DNA of 64,000 nucleotides from Andreprevotia sp. IGB-42 (GCF_009848685.1 NZ_WXTX01000011.1:1-64000); one strand, 5' to 3'; positions 1 to 9,056 are shown, counted from the stretch's first letter. Program-made: numbers and translations. Notes: generated from the sequence alone by a model not told the origin.

Positions 1-156
1 TGCCTTGGTGGCGGAAGCCGCAGATGCCTTCTTGTGGCTATGCTTCTGAACCTTTACCGGCTTCACAGCGGAAGCGGACGATGCGTCAGCAGCGAAACCT
101 GCAGCAGCGGAAATGGCGAAAACGCCAGCGACCAGAACAGCGAAAAGCTTTTTCAT
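1..156 (-). CDS. Small secreted Ala/Lys/His-rich protein, 3' end cut by window edge
   Basis: The reading frame starts at an ATG at 156 and stays open to base 1, giving 52 visible residues. It begins MKKLFAVLVAGVFAISAAAG, a clear Sec signal peptide with likely cleavage after FAA. The mature part is rich in Ala, Ser, Lys and His (VQKHSHKK), like small acid-shock or periplasmic stress proteins. No domain can be named from the visible part, and the C-terminus lies outside the window. Confidence 0.6.
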   Translation of the reverse strand, partial: MKKLFAVLVAGVFAISAAAGFAADASSASAVKPVKVQKHSHKKASAASATKA

Positions 157-304
157 GTCATTTATCCTCAAAACACAAAACCGTGTTGAGGCGGATTATT
201 GTGTGCTGCGCTGCAGCGGTCGATGCGTGCTTGGTAGCACAGTGTAACGGGGTGTACGGAATGCATCGTTTGCGGTGGCGCCGGCATGCGGCCCGTGCCG
301 TGGA

Positions 305-1609
305 TCACACCAGCTTGTTCACGTCCTTGAGCGGCGATGGCCAGGTCAGGATCACCCGGGCGCCGCCGCCGGGTGCATCGTCGATACGCAGCTCGCCGCC
401 GTGGCCGTGCATCACCATGCCGGCAATGGTCAGCCCCAGGCCGTAGCCACCAGTGGCGACGTTACGGCTGCCTTCCAGCCGCTCGAACGGCTGCAGCAGC
501 CGGGCGCGTGCAGTGAGCGGGATGCCCGGGCCATCGTCGTCCACCAGAATGCGCACCCAGCCATCGCGCCAATCCAGCGTCACATCCACGCGGCCCTTGC
601 CGTAGCGCCGTGCATTGCTGACCAGGTTGCCCAGTGCGCGGGACAGGTAATAACTGTCTGCCTCCAGCCACGGCGCTTTCACCGGCGTGATGTCGTTGAG
701 CGTGATCGGCTCGCCGCCAGTGGCCAGCTCGCTCAACTGGCGTTCCAGCCACGGCACGATTTCCAGCGGCTGCATTTCCATTGCATAGCGCTGGTGCTCC
801 AGCCGGCGCAGCGTCAGCCATTCCTCGATCAACTGGTCGATGGCGTTCAGGTCACGCTCTATGCCTGCCACCTGCACCTCGTTGGGGGCACCGGCTTTCA
901 GCGCTTCCAGCCGGTAGCGCAGGCGTGCCAAAGGGGTGCGGACATCGTGCGAAATCGCATCGATCATTGCCTGGCGGCTGCTGGAGAGTTCTTCCACATC
1001 GTGCGCCATGCGGTTGAAGGTGGCGCCCAGTGGCCCCAATGGCGAATCTTCATCCAGTGAGATGCGCGTGCCGAAATCACCGGCGCCAAAGCGGCGGCTT
1101 TGCTTGATCAGCACCAGCAAATCACGCCAGAACGGCCGCAGCCATAGCCAGGTGGGCAGGCCCAGCGCCGCACACATCAGGAACAGCGCAATCCAGTCCG
1201 GCCACGACAGGTTGTCGATGCGCTCCAGGTAGGGCACCGGCCCCAGTGCCACCATCAGCTCGGCATCGGGGATGCGGTGCAGGTAGATGCCCTGGTCTTC
1301 CAGCAGGATGATGTCGCCATCCGCCAGCGCCTGCTTGTTGGTGGGGTTGAGCGTGTAGGCATCGATGGCTTCGATCTGCACCGGCACCGGCAGCTTGGCG
1401 CGCAAGCGCGAGATTTCGTCATGCCACAGCGATTGCGGCAGATCACCCAGCTCGGATTCGACGATGCTGATGGTGGTCTGGAAGATATCGGCCAGGTAGT
1501 GCTCGTTGGTGCGTTCGATCATGTGCTTGTACAGCGCACCGATCAGCAGCGACGACACCAGGAAACAGATGACGACGGTCAGGTAGAAACGCAGGAAGAT
1601 GCGGCGCAT
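305..1609 (-). CDS. rstB: Sensor histidine kinase, RstB-like
   Basis: This 434-residue membrane kinase phosphorylates the response regulator encoded just upstream. A first membrane segment lies at about residues 9-28, a periplasmic domain with the RstB-typical ALGPVPYLE follows, and a second segment lies at about 139-157. Then come HAMP, the dimerisation box ISHDVRTPLARL with phospho-acceptor His221, the N box with Asn332, and the G boxes DDDGPGI (357-363) and GYGLGL (388-393). Length and order match E. coli RstB. It lies 38 bases after rstA in the same operon. The stimulus cannot be read from the sequence. Confidence 0.93.
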   Translation of the reverse strand: MRRIFLRFYLTVVICFLVSSLLIGALYKHMIERTNEHYLADIFQTTISIVESELGDLPQSLWHDEISRLRAKLPVPVQIEAIDAYTLNPTNKQALADGDIILLEDQGIYLHRIPDAELMVALGPVPYLERIDNLSWPDWIALFLMCAALGLPTWLWLRPFWRDLLVLIKQSRRFGAGDFGTRISLDEDSPLGPLGATFNRMAHDVEELSSSRQAMIDAISHDVRTPLARLRYRLEALKAGAPNEVQVAGIERDLNAIDQLIEEWLTLRRLEHQRYAMEMQPLEIVPWLERQLSELATGGEPITLNDITPVKAPWLEADSYYLSRALGNLVSNARRYGKGRVDVTLDWRDGWVRILVDDDGPGIPLTARARLLQPFERLEGSRNVATGGYGLGLTIAGMVMHGHGGELRIDDAPGGGARVILTWPSPLKDVNKLV

Positions 1610-1647
1610 GGCTCAGCGCCGCGCCTGCCGCCGCGCCAGCAGGCAGC

Positions 1648-2379
1648 TCATTCCTGCCACCAGATATCGGTGGCGAACAGATAGCCCTTGTGGCGGATGG
1701 TCTTGATCTTGCGTGGCTCGTTGGGATCGTCGCCCAGCTTCTTGCGCAACCGGGAAATGGCCACGTCGATGCTGCGGTCCAGCCCGTCGTACTCGATGCC
1801 GCGCAGGGTTTTCAGCAACTGGTCGCGGCTGAGGATGTCCCCGGCATGGCGTGCCAGCTCCCACAGCAGGTCGAAATCGCCGGTGGAAAGATGCAACGGC
1901 TCGTTGCGATAGGTGGCGGTGCGGTTGCGCACGTCGATCTGCAACTGGCCGAAATTGACTTGCGATGCCTGCGATGCGGCCTGCGGCGAGCTGGTGGGCG
2001 ATGGCGTGGTCTGGCGCAGGTGCGCGCGGATGCGGGCCAGCAGTACCGCGGGCGGTGTGGTCTTCACCACGTAATCGTTGGCGCCGATCTCGAAACCCAG
2101 GATCTGGTTCATGTCGCTGTTGAGCGAGGTCAGGATCACGATGGGGCCGCTGAAGAAGGTGCGCAGCTCGCGGCAGATGGTCAGGCCATCCTTGCCCGGC
2201 AGCATCACGTCCAGCAGTACGAGGTCGGGCGGGGATTCCTTGACCGATTCGACAACATTGTTGCCGTCCGCGCGGTGGTCGATGGTGAAATCGAATGAGC
2301 GCAAAAAGCTGCCGATCAGGTCGGCCAGTTCAAGATCGTCTTCGACAAAGAGAATGCGTTGCGACAAGGGGGTCTCCAA
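1648..2379 (-). CDS. rstA: Response regulator, OmpR/PhoB family, RstA-like
   Basis: This 243-residue regulator has a receiver domain with acidic residues Asp14/Asp15 and phospho-acceptor Asp57 in LLDVMLPGKDG. A short linker leads to a C-terminal winged helix with GLDRSVDVAISRLRKKLGD-type sequence (here DRSIDVAISRLRKK) and KGYLFA at the wing. The segment KTTPPAVLLARIRAHLRQ is nearly identical to E. coli RstA. It is the first gene of the rstA-rstB operon and would bind DNA when phosphorylated by RstB. The promoter must lie between 2380 and about 2500. Confidence 0.93.
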   Translation of the reverse strand: METPLSQRILFVEDDLELADLIGSFLRSFDFTIDHRADGNNVVESVKESPPDLVLLDVMLPGKDGLTICRELRTFFSGPIVILTSLNSDMNQILGFEIGANDYVVKTTPPAVLLARIRAHLRQTTPSPTSSPQAASQASQVNFGQLQIDVRNRTATYRNEPLHLSTGDFDLLWELARHAGDILSRDQLLKTLRGIEYDGLDRSIDVAISRLRKKLGDDPNEPRKIKTIRHKGYLFATDIWWQE

Positions 2380-2572
2380 TCAGGTGCGCGGCTTGTCAGC
2401 GGATCAACGCAGCGGGGCGATGCGCGTTGACCAAAGCGGAAATATAACGCGTCCCGCGTGCAGGAACCTAGTGTGGCGATCGCCGGGGCACCCGGGTGTT
2501 GCATGCCGTTCCGCAATGCAGTTTTGCGCCGCATGTTGACAGCAGTATTTTTTTGCCTGCAATATCAACCCC

Positions 2573-2692
2573 ATGCACATCACCCCAGCCTCCTCCCGAC
2601 GCACCAACGCCGCCGCACGAGCCCGTAGCGGCCGTGGCGCGTTGTCTGGAGCATGCGCTGGGCCGGAAACTGGATTGACGCCACCGCGTTAG
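2573..2692 (+). CDS. Candidate Arg-rich leader peptide upstream of the aminotransferase
   Basis: A 39-codon ORF reads MHITPASSRRTNAAARARSG and ends at TAG 2690-2692, 23 bases before a strong intrinsic terminator. Six of 39 residues are Arg, including an adjacent pair at residues 9-10. The segment CCGTGGC near 2632 is identical to part of the terminator right arm, so it could pair with the left arm and act as antiterminator. That is the arrangement of a transcription attenuator sensing charged tRNA. No good Shine-Dalgarno sequence is visible, so translation is inferred only. Confidence 0.35.
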   Translation: MHITPASSRRTNAAARARSGRGALSGACAGPETGLTPPR

Positions 2693-2715
2693 CCATTCCG
2701 CCAGCTTGAACAGAC

Positions 2716-2750
2716 AAGGGCCACGGTTCACACCGTGGCCCTTTTTCTTT
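2716..2750 (+). terminator. Intrinsic terminator or attenuator before the aminotransferase gene
   Basis: The arms AAGGGCCACGG and CCGTGGCCCTT enclose a six-base loop and are followed by a T-rich stretch (TTTTTCTTT). It lies between the candidate leader ORF and the aminotransferase start at 2792, so it would stop transcription before the gene unless the left arm is sequestered. Rho-independent structure is clear; the regulatory role is inference. Confidence 0.75.
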
Positions 2751-2791
2751 GCCTGCAAGAAACCGCCCCCACCGCTACCCGGAGAACTGCC

Positions 2792-4009
2792 ATGCCTTAC
2801 CTGTCGAACCCATCCCAGCCATCGCACGCTTTGATGAATACTGTCGTCCGCCCGGAAACGGTGTTCGTACGCGGGCGCGGCGCCTGGCTGTACGACGAGA
2901 TCGGCCTGGCCTATTTCGACTGGGTGCAGGGCTGGGCGGTCAACTGCCTGGGGCACTCGCCCGATGTGGTAGCGGCGGCTTTGGCGCGGCAGGCCACCAC
3001 CTTGCTCAACCCCAGCCCCGCCTACCTGAACCGGCCGGCGATGGACTTGGCGGCACGGCTGGTGGCGGCCAGCGTGTTCGATGAAGTGTTCTTTGCCAGC
3101 TCCGGTGCGGAGGCCAACGAGGGCGCCATCAAGCTGGCGCGCAAGTGGGGCCGGCTGCACCGCGGCGGCGCGCACGAGATCATCACCTTTGCCAATGGTT
3201 ACCATGGCCGCACCATCGCGACCATGTCCGCCACCGGCAAGCCCGGCTGGGATATCTATTACCCGCCGCAGGTGCCGGGTTTCCCCAAGGCGGTGTTCAA
3301 TGACCTTGCCAGTGTCGAGGCGCTGATCGGGCCGGCTACCGTTGCCATCATGCTGGAGCCGGTGCAGGGCGAGGGCGGCGTGCGCCCGGCCAGCAAGGCA
3401 TTCATGCGGGGGCTGCGCGCCTTGTGCGACCTGCACGGCCTGCTGCTGATCCTGGATGAGGTGCAGACCGGTTGCGGGCGTACCGGCCCGCTGTTTGCCT
3501 ACCAGCATTACGGCGTGGAGCCGGACATCATGACGCTGGGCAAAGGCTTGGGTGCTGGCGTACCGATTTCCGCGCTGCTGGCCAAGCACCACGCCTGCGT
3601 GTTCCAGCCGGGTGATCAGGGCGGCACGTTCTGCGCCAATCCGCTGGTATGCGCGGTGGGCGAGGCCGTCATGCAGGTGCTCGATACCCCCGAGTTTCTG
3701 GCCAATGTGGCAGCGCGTGGCGAACAACTGGCGCAAGGCTTGCGCACACTCAGCCGCAATTTCGGCCTGGGCGAGGTGCGCGGCAGCGGTTTGCTGTGGG
3801 CGCTGGAAGTGGGCGCGGATGATGCGGTCGAGATGGTGGAAACCGCAAGGCGGCACGGCTTTCTGCTCAACGCGCCGCGCAGCCACTGCCTGCGCTTCAT
3901 GCCGGCATTGAATAGCAGCGCTGTCGAAATCGATCATGGCCTGCGGCTGCTGGAAAAAGTGCTGGCCGCGCACCGCTTCGTGACACGCAACGTGGCCGAG
4001 GTGGCTTGA
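2792..4009 (+). CDS. Class III PLP aminotransferase, acetylornithine/succinylornithine type
   Basis: The 405-residue product is a fold-type I, PLP-dependent aminotransferase, probably acting on acetylornithine or a related omega-amino acid. Visible motifs are SSGAEANEGAIKLARKWG, NGYHGRT, DEVQTGCGRTG and the PLP lysine Lys251 in TLGKGLGAGVPI. The ATG at 2792 was chosen because GGAG precedes it; the longer frame would start with GTG inside the terminator hairpin. ArgD is the closest family, but substrate specificity (ArgD, AstC, GabT) cannot be settled by eye. An Arg-rich leader upstream would fit arginine biosynthesis. Confidence 0.85.
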   Translation: MPYLSNPSQPSHALMNTVVRPETVFVRGRGAWLYDEIGLAYFDWVQGWAVNCLGHSPDVVAAALARQATTLLNPSPAYLNRPAMDLAARLVAASVFDEVFFASSGAEANEGAIKLARKWGRLHRGGAHEIITFANGYHGRTIATMSATGKPGWDIYYPPQVPGFPKAVFNDLASVEALIGPATVAIMLEPVQGEGGVRPASKAFMRGLRALCDLHGLLLILDEVQTGCGRTGPLFAYQHYGVEPDIMTLGKGLGAGVPISALLAKHHACVFQPGDQGGTFCANPLVCAVGEAVMQVLDTPEFLANVAARGEQLAQGLRTLSRNFGLGEVRGSGLLWALEVGADDAVEMVETARRHGFLLNAPRSHCLRFMPALNSSAVEIDHGLRLLEKVLAAHRFVTRNVAEVA

Positions 4010-4020
4010 CTGCCATGTGT

Positions 4021-4062
4021 GGAAGACACCTGGTCAGCAATCAGGGTGATCAGGTGTTTTCC
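4021..4062. repeat. Inverted repeat after the aminotransferase gene
   Basis: GGAAGACACCTG (4021-4032) pairs with CAGGTGTTTTCC (4051-4062) with a single G-T wobble and an 18-base loop. It lies between two convergent genes and may work as a weak terminator in both directions; the T-run is part of the stem, so this is not a classical terminator. Confidence 0.45.
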
Positions 4063-4111
4063 GGCGATAGGTACTCGATGCGTTGATACCGCCCAGGGGT
4101 CTGCATGGCGC

Positions 4112-5080
4112 TCAATCCCGCTTGGCGTTCTCGTCCGCGTCTTGCCGGGTGGCCCGGCTATCGGCAAAAAAGTGTTCCACATCCTGGTACGGCAGGATCT
4201 GGTTGGGCACGTTGCCGATGCTGCTGTCGAACTGCAGCGCATCGTTGAACTTGTGCTGCTCGGTGTACGCGCTGACGACCTGCAGCGCGATGCCTACGCC
4301 GCACAGCGCAGCAACGATGGCGTGGATTTTCCAGCGCTTGAGCCGGGTGGCGAAACGCAGGTGCAGGAAGCAGATGCCGGCCACCACCACGAGGATGAAA
4401 CCATTGCCCAGCAAGCTGGCCAGCAGGTGATCCGGAAACATGTAGGTTGCGGCATCGGATACCCAGCCGGCAGCAATGAGCGCAAACATGCCCAGTGCAA
4501 AAAACGATAGGTATTCACGGAAAGTGTGGCGCTGGCTGAACAACCGGCTGAGCAGGCTCCATACTGCTGCCCAGACTAGCCCGGCAAGCAGCGTGGTCAG
4601 CCCCAGATCGACGAAATCGCTGGCGTGTACTTTGTCTGCATGGCCCAGATATTCGTTGTACATCATGTACAGGGCGAACAGCAGCAATGCGCCCAGTGCA
4701 AACCACAGGTTGCCCACCAGCCGGTTGAGCCGCCACGCAAGCCCGCCCTGCATCACCGTGGGCGCTACTTGCGATGCTGCGCTGCGCAGTTGCAGCCAGG
4801 TATGGCCAAGGTGCAGCACGCTATCGGTGGGGAGCGGCGCCTGTTGCAAGCGGGCTTTGCTGCCTGCGGCATAGGTGCCGTTTTCACTGTGCAAGTCCTC
4901 CACCAGCCACAGGCCTTCTTCACTCAGCGTGATGGCCAGGTGCTGCGGCGAAACGGCTTCGTCGTCCAGGATCAGGTCATTGCTGTAATCACGCCCGATA
5001 CGCACCGGGAATTGCGTGAAGCGCTGGCGCGATAGCGGCTTGCCGTGTTTGTCCAGGATCTCCAGGATCAGTGTTTCCAC
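4112..5080 (-). CDS. FHA-domain integral membrane protein
   Basis: This 322-residue protein starts at GTG 5080, preceded by a GGGGG Shine-Dalgarno-like stretch; the longer frame runs through the upstream protease gene. Residues 1 to about 95 form a forkhead-associated domain with the phosphothreonine-binding landmarks RIGR, SPQH and ENGTY. The rest has about five hydrophobic helices (for example FALGALLLFALYMMY and GNGFILVVVAGICFL). It overlaps the end of the protease gene by 13 bases, so the two are co-transcribed and probably act together. FHA domains bind phosphothreonine partners; no kinase is adjacent. Confidence 0.8.
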   Translation of the reverse strand: METLILEILDKHGKPLSRQRFTQFPVRIGRDYSNDLILDDEAVSPQHLAITLSEEGLWLVEDLHSENGTYAAGSKARLQQAPLPTDSVLHLGHTWLQLRSAASQVAPTVMQGGLAWRLNRLVGNLWFALGALLLFALYMMYNEYLGHADKVHASDFVDLGLTTLLAGLVWAAVWSLLSRLFSQRHTFREYLSFFALGMFALIAAGWVSDAATYMFPDHLLASLLGNGFILVVVAGICFLHLRFATRLKRWKIHAIVAALCGVGIALQVVSAYTEQHKFNDALQFDSSIGNVPNQILPYQDVEHFFADSRATRQDADENAKRD

Positions 5081-6399
5081 GAGATGGCCCCCAAGTATTT
5101 CTTGCTGATGCGCACCGCGTTGTCGTAGCTGACGCCGCCCAGTATCAGGCGGTTGATCAGGCCGGTTTGCTCGTTGTCCAGCGTGGCGGTGCTCAGCACC
5201 ATGTCGTACAGGCCCGGCAACTTGCGGTAGGCGCGCAGGCAAAACACCGTTTTGAGCGGCAAGCCATCTTTTTGCTTCACAAAGCCGCTCTGGCATTCAA
5301 AATTGCCCACGTCATCCTTGGCGGCGTCGGGCAAATCCGGATCCTTGCTCAAGGCGCGGCCATACAGGCGCGCAAACTGCCCGTCGCTCAGGCCTTTGCT
5401 CTGGATGAAGCTCCTGCTGTACGCAATCTGGCCGGTCTGGTGATCTTCGGACAGGTAGATGCTGCTTTGCGCATTGCAGGCAATGCCCACATTGATGAAC
5501 AGCTTGTCGCTGCCGTGCTCATCGCCGCCCCAGCATTTGAAGAGGTCCGACCAATCCTTGGGCGTCTGGTAATTGCCCACCACGCTGGTGGTGATCGGCT
5601 GTTGCAGCAGCCGGGTGACGTTGGCTTGCTGATCAGCCAGCAACTGCTTGCTCATCAGCGCCAGCATCTGCGCTGCGGTGGTCAGTGCCGCGCCCTGTTT
5701 CTGCTTGAGCAGGCTGGTGACAAATTTGGCTGGCACCAGAAAACCCACGCCATTGCCGGAGGTGGCCACGTTCACGCCGACCACCAGCCCGGCTTCATCC
5801 ACCGCAGGGCCGCCGCTCATGCCCGGGTTGATGGCGCCGGTGAAATGAATCTGCTCGTGCAGGCTTTTTTCCAGCAACCCGTTGTACAGTCCCTGCACGA
5901 TGGTGAAATCCAGATCGAGCGGAATGCCGAATGCGTACAGCGGCGTGCCTTTCTCCGGCTGCGCCAGGTTGATGCCCAGATGCGTGGCAAACGGCGTCTT
6001 GCTGCGCAGCAGCGACAGATCGTGCACCACATCGAAGCCGACCACCGCCAGCGGCGTGACCGTGCCGCCAGCGCTGACCGCTTCGATGCGGTTCCATTCC
6101 GGGTGATACGCCACTGCCGAGATCACGTGGAAGTTGGAAACCACGTGCCCCTGGTCATCGACGGCAAAGCCGGTGCCCAGCGACACGCGGTTGCCGCTGC
6201 GCTTGTCGATGATGCGGATCTGCACCACCGCATCCTTGTAGCGGTGGAATACCTGCTGGGCTTCCTGCCCGGCAGCCCGCGCGGGCTGCAGCCCCACACA
6301 GGTCAGCAGCAGTGCAAGCAGGACAAACGCCCAGGCCGGGCTGCGGAACGGATGACGCATGGCAAGATCAACAGGCAAATTGATGAATCGCGACATCAT
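5068..6399 (-). CDS. Secreted or membrane-anchored trypsin-like serine protease
   Basis: The 443-residue protein has a hydrophobic export segment at about residues 23-40 (AWAFVLLALLLTCVGLQP) ending in ARAAG. The protease domain carries the triad His91 (SNFHVIS), Asp127 (VVHDLSLL) and Ser195 (NPGMSGGP), as in the S1C/DegP-like group, but no PDZ domain is obvious. The C-terminal 200 residues contain several Cys and are not assigned. The start at 6399 is supported by AGGTGG upstream; an alternative ATG at 6360 has no ribosome site. It is translationally coupled to the FHA gene. Confidence 0.82.
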   Translation of the reverse strand: MMSRFINLPVDLAMRHPFRSPAWAFVLLALLLTCVGLQPARAAGQEAQQVFHRYKDAVVQIRIIDKRSGNRVSLGTGFAVDDQGHVVSNFHVISAVAYHPEWNRIEAVSAGGTVTPLAVVGFDVVHDLSLLRSKTPFATHLGINLAQPEKGTPLYAFGIPLDLDFTIVQGLYNGLLEKSLHEQIHFTGAINPGMSGGPAVDEAGLVVGVNVATSGNGVGFLVPAKFVTSLLKQKQGAALTTAAQMLALMSKQLLADQQANVTRLLQQPITTSVVGNYQTPKDWSDLFKCWGGDEHGSDKLFINVGIACNAQSSIYLSEDHQTGQIAYSRSFIQSKGLSDGQFARLYGRALSKDPDLPDAAKDDVGNFECQSGFVKQKDGLPLKTVFCLRAYRKLPGLYDMVLSTATLDNEQTGLINRLILGGVSYDNAVRISKKYLGAISWKH

Positions 6400-6457
6400 A
6401 CGGGCGTTGCCACCTGCCGAACATGCCGGTGCTGCCGGCGGGTAGGTGCGGCACAGA

Positions 6458-7138
6458 TCAAACCGGTTGCCAGCGCCGCGCCAGCCGGCTACCCAGCCAC
6501 GCCAGCGTGCTGCATACGATGAAGTAAGCGAGACCGATCATGCCGAAGATTTCCAGCGGATAGATCTGCTCGCGGTTGTTAACCTGCGTGGCAACGAAAG
6601 TCAGCTCGGCCACGCCCACCACATACGCCAGCGACGTATCCTTGATCAGCGTGATCCACTGGTTGATGAAGGACGGCAACATCACGCGCAATGCCTGCGG
6701 CAGGATCACCCAGCGCAGTGTCTGCCAGCGGCCCAGCCCCAATGCCTGCCCGGCCGCCCACTGGCCGTGGCCGATGGCCGCAATGCCGGCGTATACCGAC
6801 TGGCTCAGATACGCGGCGCTGATGAGTGCCAGCGCGGCAATCACCGTGGCGATGCCCGGTACATCGATGCCCAGCAAAATGGGCAGCAGGAAGTAGCACC
6901 AGAAAATCAGCATCATGACCGGGATGGCGCGCAGCACGGCGATCACTGCCTCCAGCGTGCGGCGCAAGCCGGGCTGTCCCATGGTCAGCGCGATGCCGCC
7001 AGCCAGGCCCAGTAGTGATGCAATGCTGCCAGCGGCCACGGCCAGGAAGAGCGTCAGCGCCAATCCGCCCGGCTGGCCATTGGCCCAGTTGCCGATCAGC
7101 AGGTAATCGATATTATCGGCAATCAGCTGCGTATTCAT
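6458..7138 (-). CDS. Polar amino-acid ABC transporter permease (second subunit)
   Basis: This 226-residue membrane subunit belongs to the HisM/GltK permease family. Several hydrophobic helices are visible, and the ATPase-contacting loop appears as GQALGLGRWQTLRWVILPQA. The chosen start ATG 7138 overlaps the stop of the upstream permease by four bases (ATGA), the usual translational coupling. It is the last gene of a binding protein-permease-permease operon; no ATPase gene follows. Confidence 0.88.
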   Translation of the reverse strand: MNTQLIADNIDYLLIGNWANGQPGGLALTLFLAVAAGSIASLLGLAGGIALTMGQPGLRRTLEAVIAVLRAIPVMMLIFWCYFLLPILLGIDVPGIATVIAALALISAAYLSQSVYAGIAAIGHGQWAAGQALGLGRWQTLRWVILPQALRVMLPSFINQWITLIKDTSLAYVVGVAELTFVATQVNNREQIYPLEIFGMIGLAYFIVCSTLAWLGSRLARRWQPV

Positions 7139-7878
7139 CGCGCACCCCGCCATGCGGGCTCACGGCTCCTGCCGGCCAGTTGCCACAGCAGGATCAGCGC
7201 GAGGTACAGCACGGTGGCGACGGCGAACGCCTGGAAGGTCAGCAGTGTCTGGCTTTCCACCTGGCGCGAGCGGTAGGAAAGCTCGGCCACGCCGATGGCC
7301 ATGGTCAGCGAAGTATTCTTGATGATGCCGGTGTATTGTCCCAGCAGCGGCCGGCGCACGATCACCAGCGCTTGCGGCAGGATCACCCAGCGAAACGCCT
7401 GCAGCGCAGTCAAGCCCAGCGCCTTGGCCGCTTCGCGTTGCCCGCGCGGCACGGCATTCAGGCCGGCAGCCAGTTCACCGGCAATGAAACTGGCGCCATA
7501 GCAGGACAGCGCCAGCAAGGCGGCCAGGAACTCGAACGATGGCCATGGCAGTTGCAGGCCGAATGGCAGCGCCAATGCATGCGGTGCATTCAGCCACATC
7601 AATGCGGATTCCGGCAGCAGGCTGGGCATGCCGAAGTACCACAGCAGCAGTTGCACCATCAGCGGGGTGTTGCGGTGGGCAGTGAGGAAGAGTTGCGCCA
7701 CATAACGCGGCGCCTTGTGCTGGCTATCGGCCAGCGCGGTGAGCACAATGCCCAGCAGCGTGCCGAGCACGCACACCAGCAATGCCAGCCACGCAGTCAG
7801 CAGCAGGCCCTGGCCTAGCCACCCCAGGTATTGGGGGGCTAGCCAGCTATGGCCCAGCCAGGCAGGGGGTGAGGGCAT
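7135..7878 (-). CDS. Polar amino-acid ABC transporter permease (first subunit)
   Basis: This 247-residue membrane protein belongs to the GltJ/HisQ family. The EAA-type loop reads AKALGLTALQAFRWVILPQA, and helices such as GQGLLLTAWLALLVCVLGTLL are evident. It pairs with the downstream permease to form the heterodimeric channel fed by the binding protein at 7974-8777. The likely substrate class is acidic or polar amino acids, inferred from family only. Confidence 0.88.
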   Translation of the reverse strand: MPSPPAWLGHSWLAPQYLGWLGQGLLLTAWLALLVCVLGTLLGIVLTALADSQHKAPRYVAQLFLTAHRNTPLMVQLLLWYFGMPSLLPESALMWLNAPHALALPFGLQLPWPSFEFLAALLALSCYGASFIAGELAAGLNAVPRGQREAAKALGLTALQAFRWVILPQALVIVRRPLLGQYTGIIKNTSLTMAIGVAELSYRSRQVESQTLLTFQAFAVATVLYLALILLWQLAGRSREPAWRGAR

Positions 7879-7973
7879 GGCTTGATTCCGTTCCGGATGG
7901 CGGCAGGGATAAACCGCCGGGCAAAAGATGCAGCGCCGCCGGGGTCACCAGCGGCGCTGCGGGTACAGACAAC

Positions 7974-8777
7974 TTAGGATTGATCGCCGATCTTGAAATC
8001 GCGCGGCAGTGGCTGCTTGGTATCCGGGCCGAACCAGCGCTCGTAAATCGTTTTGGCGGAGCCGGATTTTTCCAGCTCTTTCAGCGTGTCGTTCACCAAG
8101 CTCACCAGGCGGGTTTCGCCCTTGGGGACGCCGATGGCCTGGTATTCACGCGTGAGCGTGAACGGCGCCAGCTCGTACTTCTGCTTGTCTGGCGCCTGTG
8201 CCAGCAAGGCGACGAGCTTGGAGCCATCCTGGCTGATCGCCTGCACATTGCCGTTACGCAGCGCGGTGAATGCCAGCGGGGTGTCGTCGTAGGCTACCAG
8301 CGTGGTTTGCGGATACTTCTCGCGCAGGTGGATTTCCTGTGTGGTGCCCTTGTCCACGCCTACGCGCAGCCCGGCCAGTTGCTCCGGCGTTTTCAGGATG
8401 CCCTTGCGTGCAATGAACTGCTGGCCGCTGGCAAAGTACGGCAGGCTGAAATCAACTTGCTTGCGGCGCTCATCGGTGACGGTGAAATTGGCGGCCACCA
8501 GGTCGGCCTTGCCCGCCACCAGTAGTGGAATGCGGTTGGCCGGGTTGGTGGGCACCAGTTCCAGCTTCACGCCGATTTTCTTGGCAATGGCTTGTGCCAC
8601 GTCAACATCCAGGCCGCTGATCTGGCGGGTTTTGCCATCCAGGAAGCCAAACGGCGGGTTGCTGTCGAATGCGGCTACACGCAGCACGCCGGCCTTCTGG
8701 ATATCGTCGAGGCGGTCTGCCAGCGCAGGTAGCGAGGTGGCCAATGCAGCGATGGCGAGGGCAATGGAAAATTTCAT
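7974..8777 (-). CDS. Periplasmic amino-acid-binding protein of ABC importer
   Basis: The 267-residue protein starts at ATG 8777 with a strong AAGGAG ribosome site. MKFSIALAIAALATSLPALA is a Sec signal peptide. The mature domain is a family 3 solute-binding protein: the signature GLDVDVAQAIAKKIG, the VTDERRKQVDFSLPYF segment and the GVDKGTT segment are typical. It delivers substrate to the two permeases downstream. The AT-rich region upstream (8870-8930) probably holds the promoter. Confidence 0.9.
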   Translation of the reverse strand: MKFSIALAIAALATSLPALADRLDDIQKAGVLRVAAFDSNPPFGFLDGKTRQISGLDVDVAQAIAKKIGVKLELVPTNPANRIPLLVAGKADLVAANFTVTDERRKQVDFSLPYFASGQQFIARKGILKTPEQLAGLRVGVDKGTTQEIHLREKYPQTTLVAYDDTPLAFTALRNGNVQAISQDGSKLVALLAQAPDKQKYELAPFTLTREYQAIGVPKGETRLVSLVNDTLKELEKSGSAKTIYERWFGPDTKQPLPRDFKIGDQS

Positions 8778-9056
8778 GGCTAGCTCCTTGTGAGGGCTGA
8801 AGGTGGGGCGCTGCAATGGGGTGCACTGCAGCGTTGCTAATCAGAGCTCACAAGGTTACCGACGATCATGAATGGGAAATAATTATTTATTCTTGGTTTT
8901 ATATGAATTTTTGATATAAAAAAGCATTTTCCCTTGTACGACAAGGGCATGCGCAATCTGCCACGGCACGCTGGGGAAATCCCGGGCTTGTACGCGAGCG
9001 GAAGGGCTAAATGGGCTTGTCGGCAGGGCAGGCATATCCAGCCCTGCGCTGGTGCA

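Noticed and set aside
8928-8946. CCCTTG/CAAGGG hairpin as terminator
   Set aside because: No T-run follows the stem on either strand; it lies in the promoter region of the amino-acid-binding protein gene.
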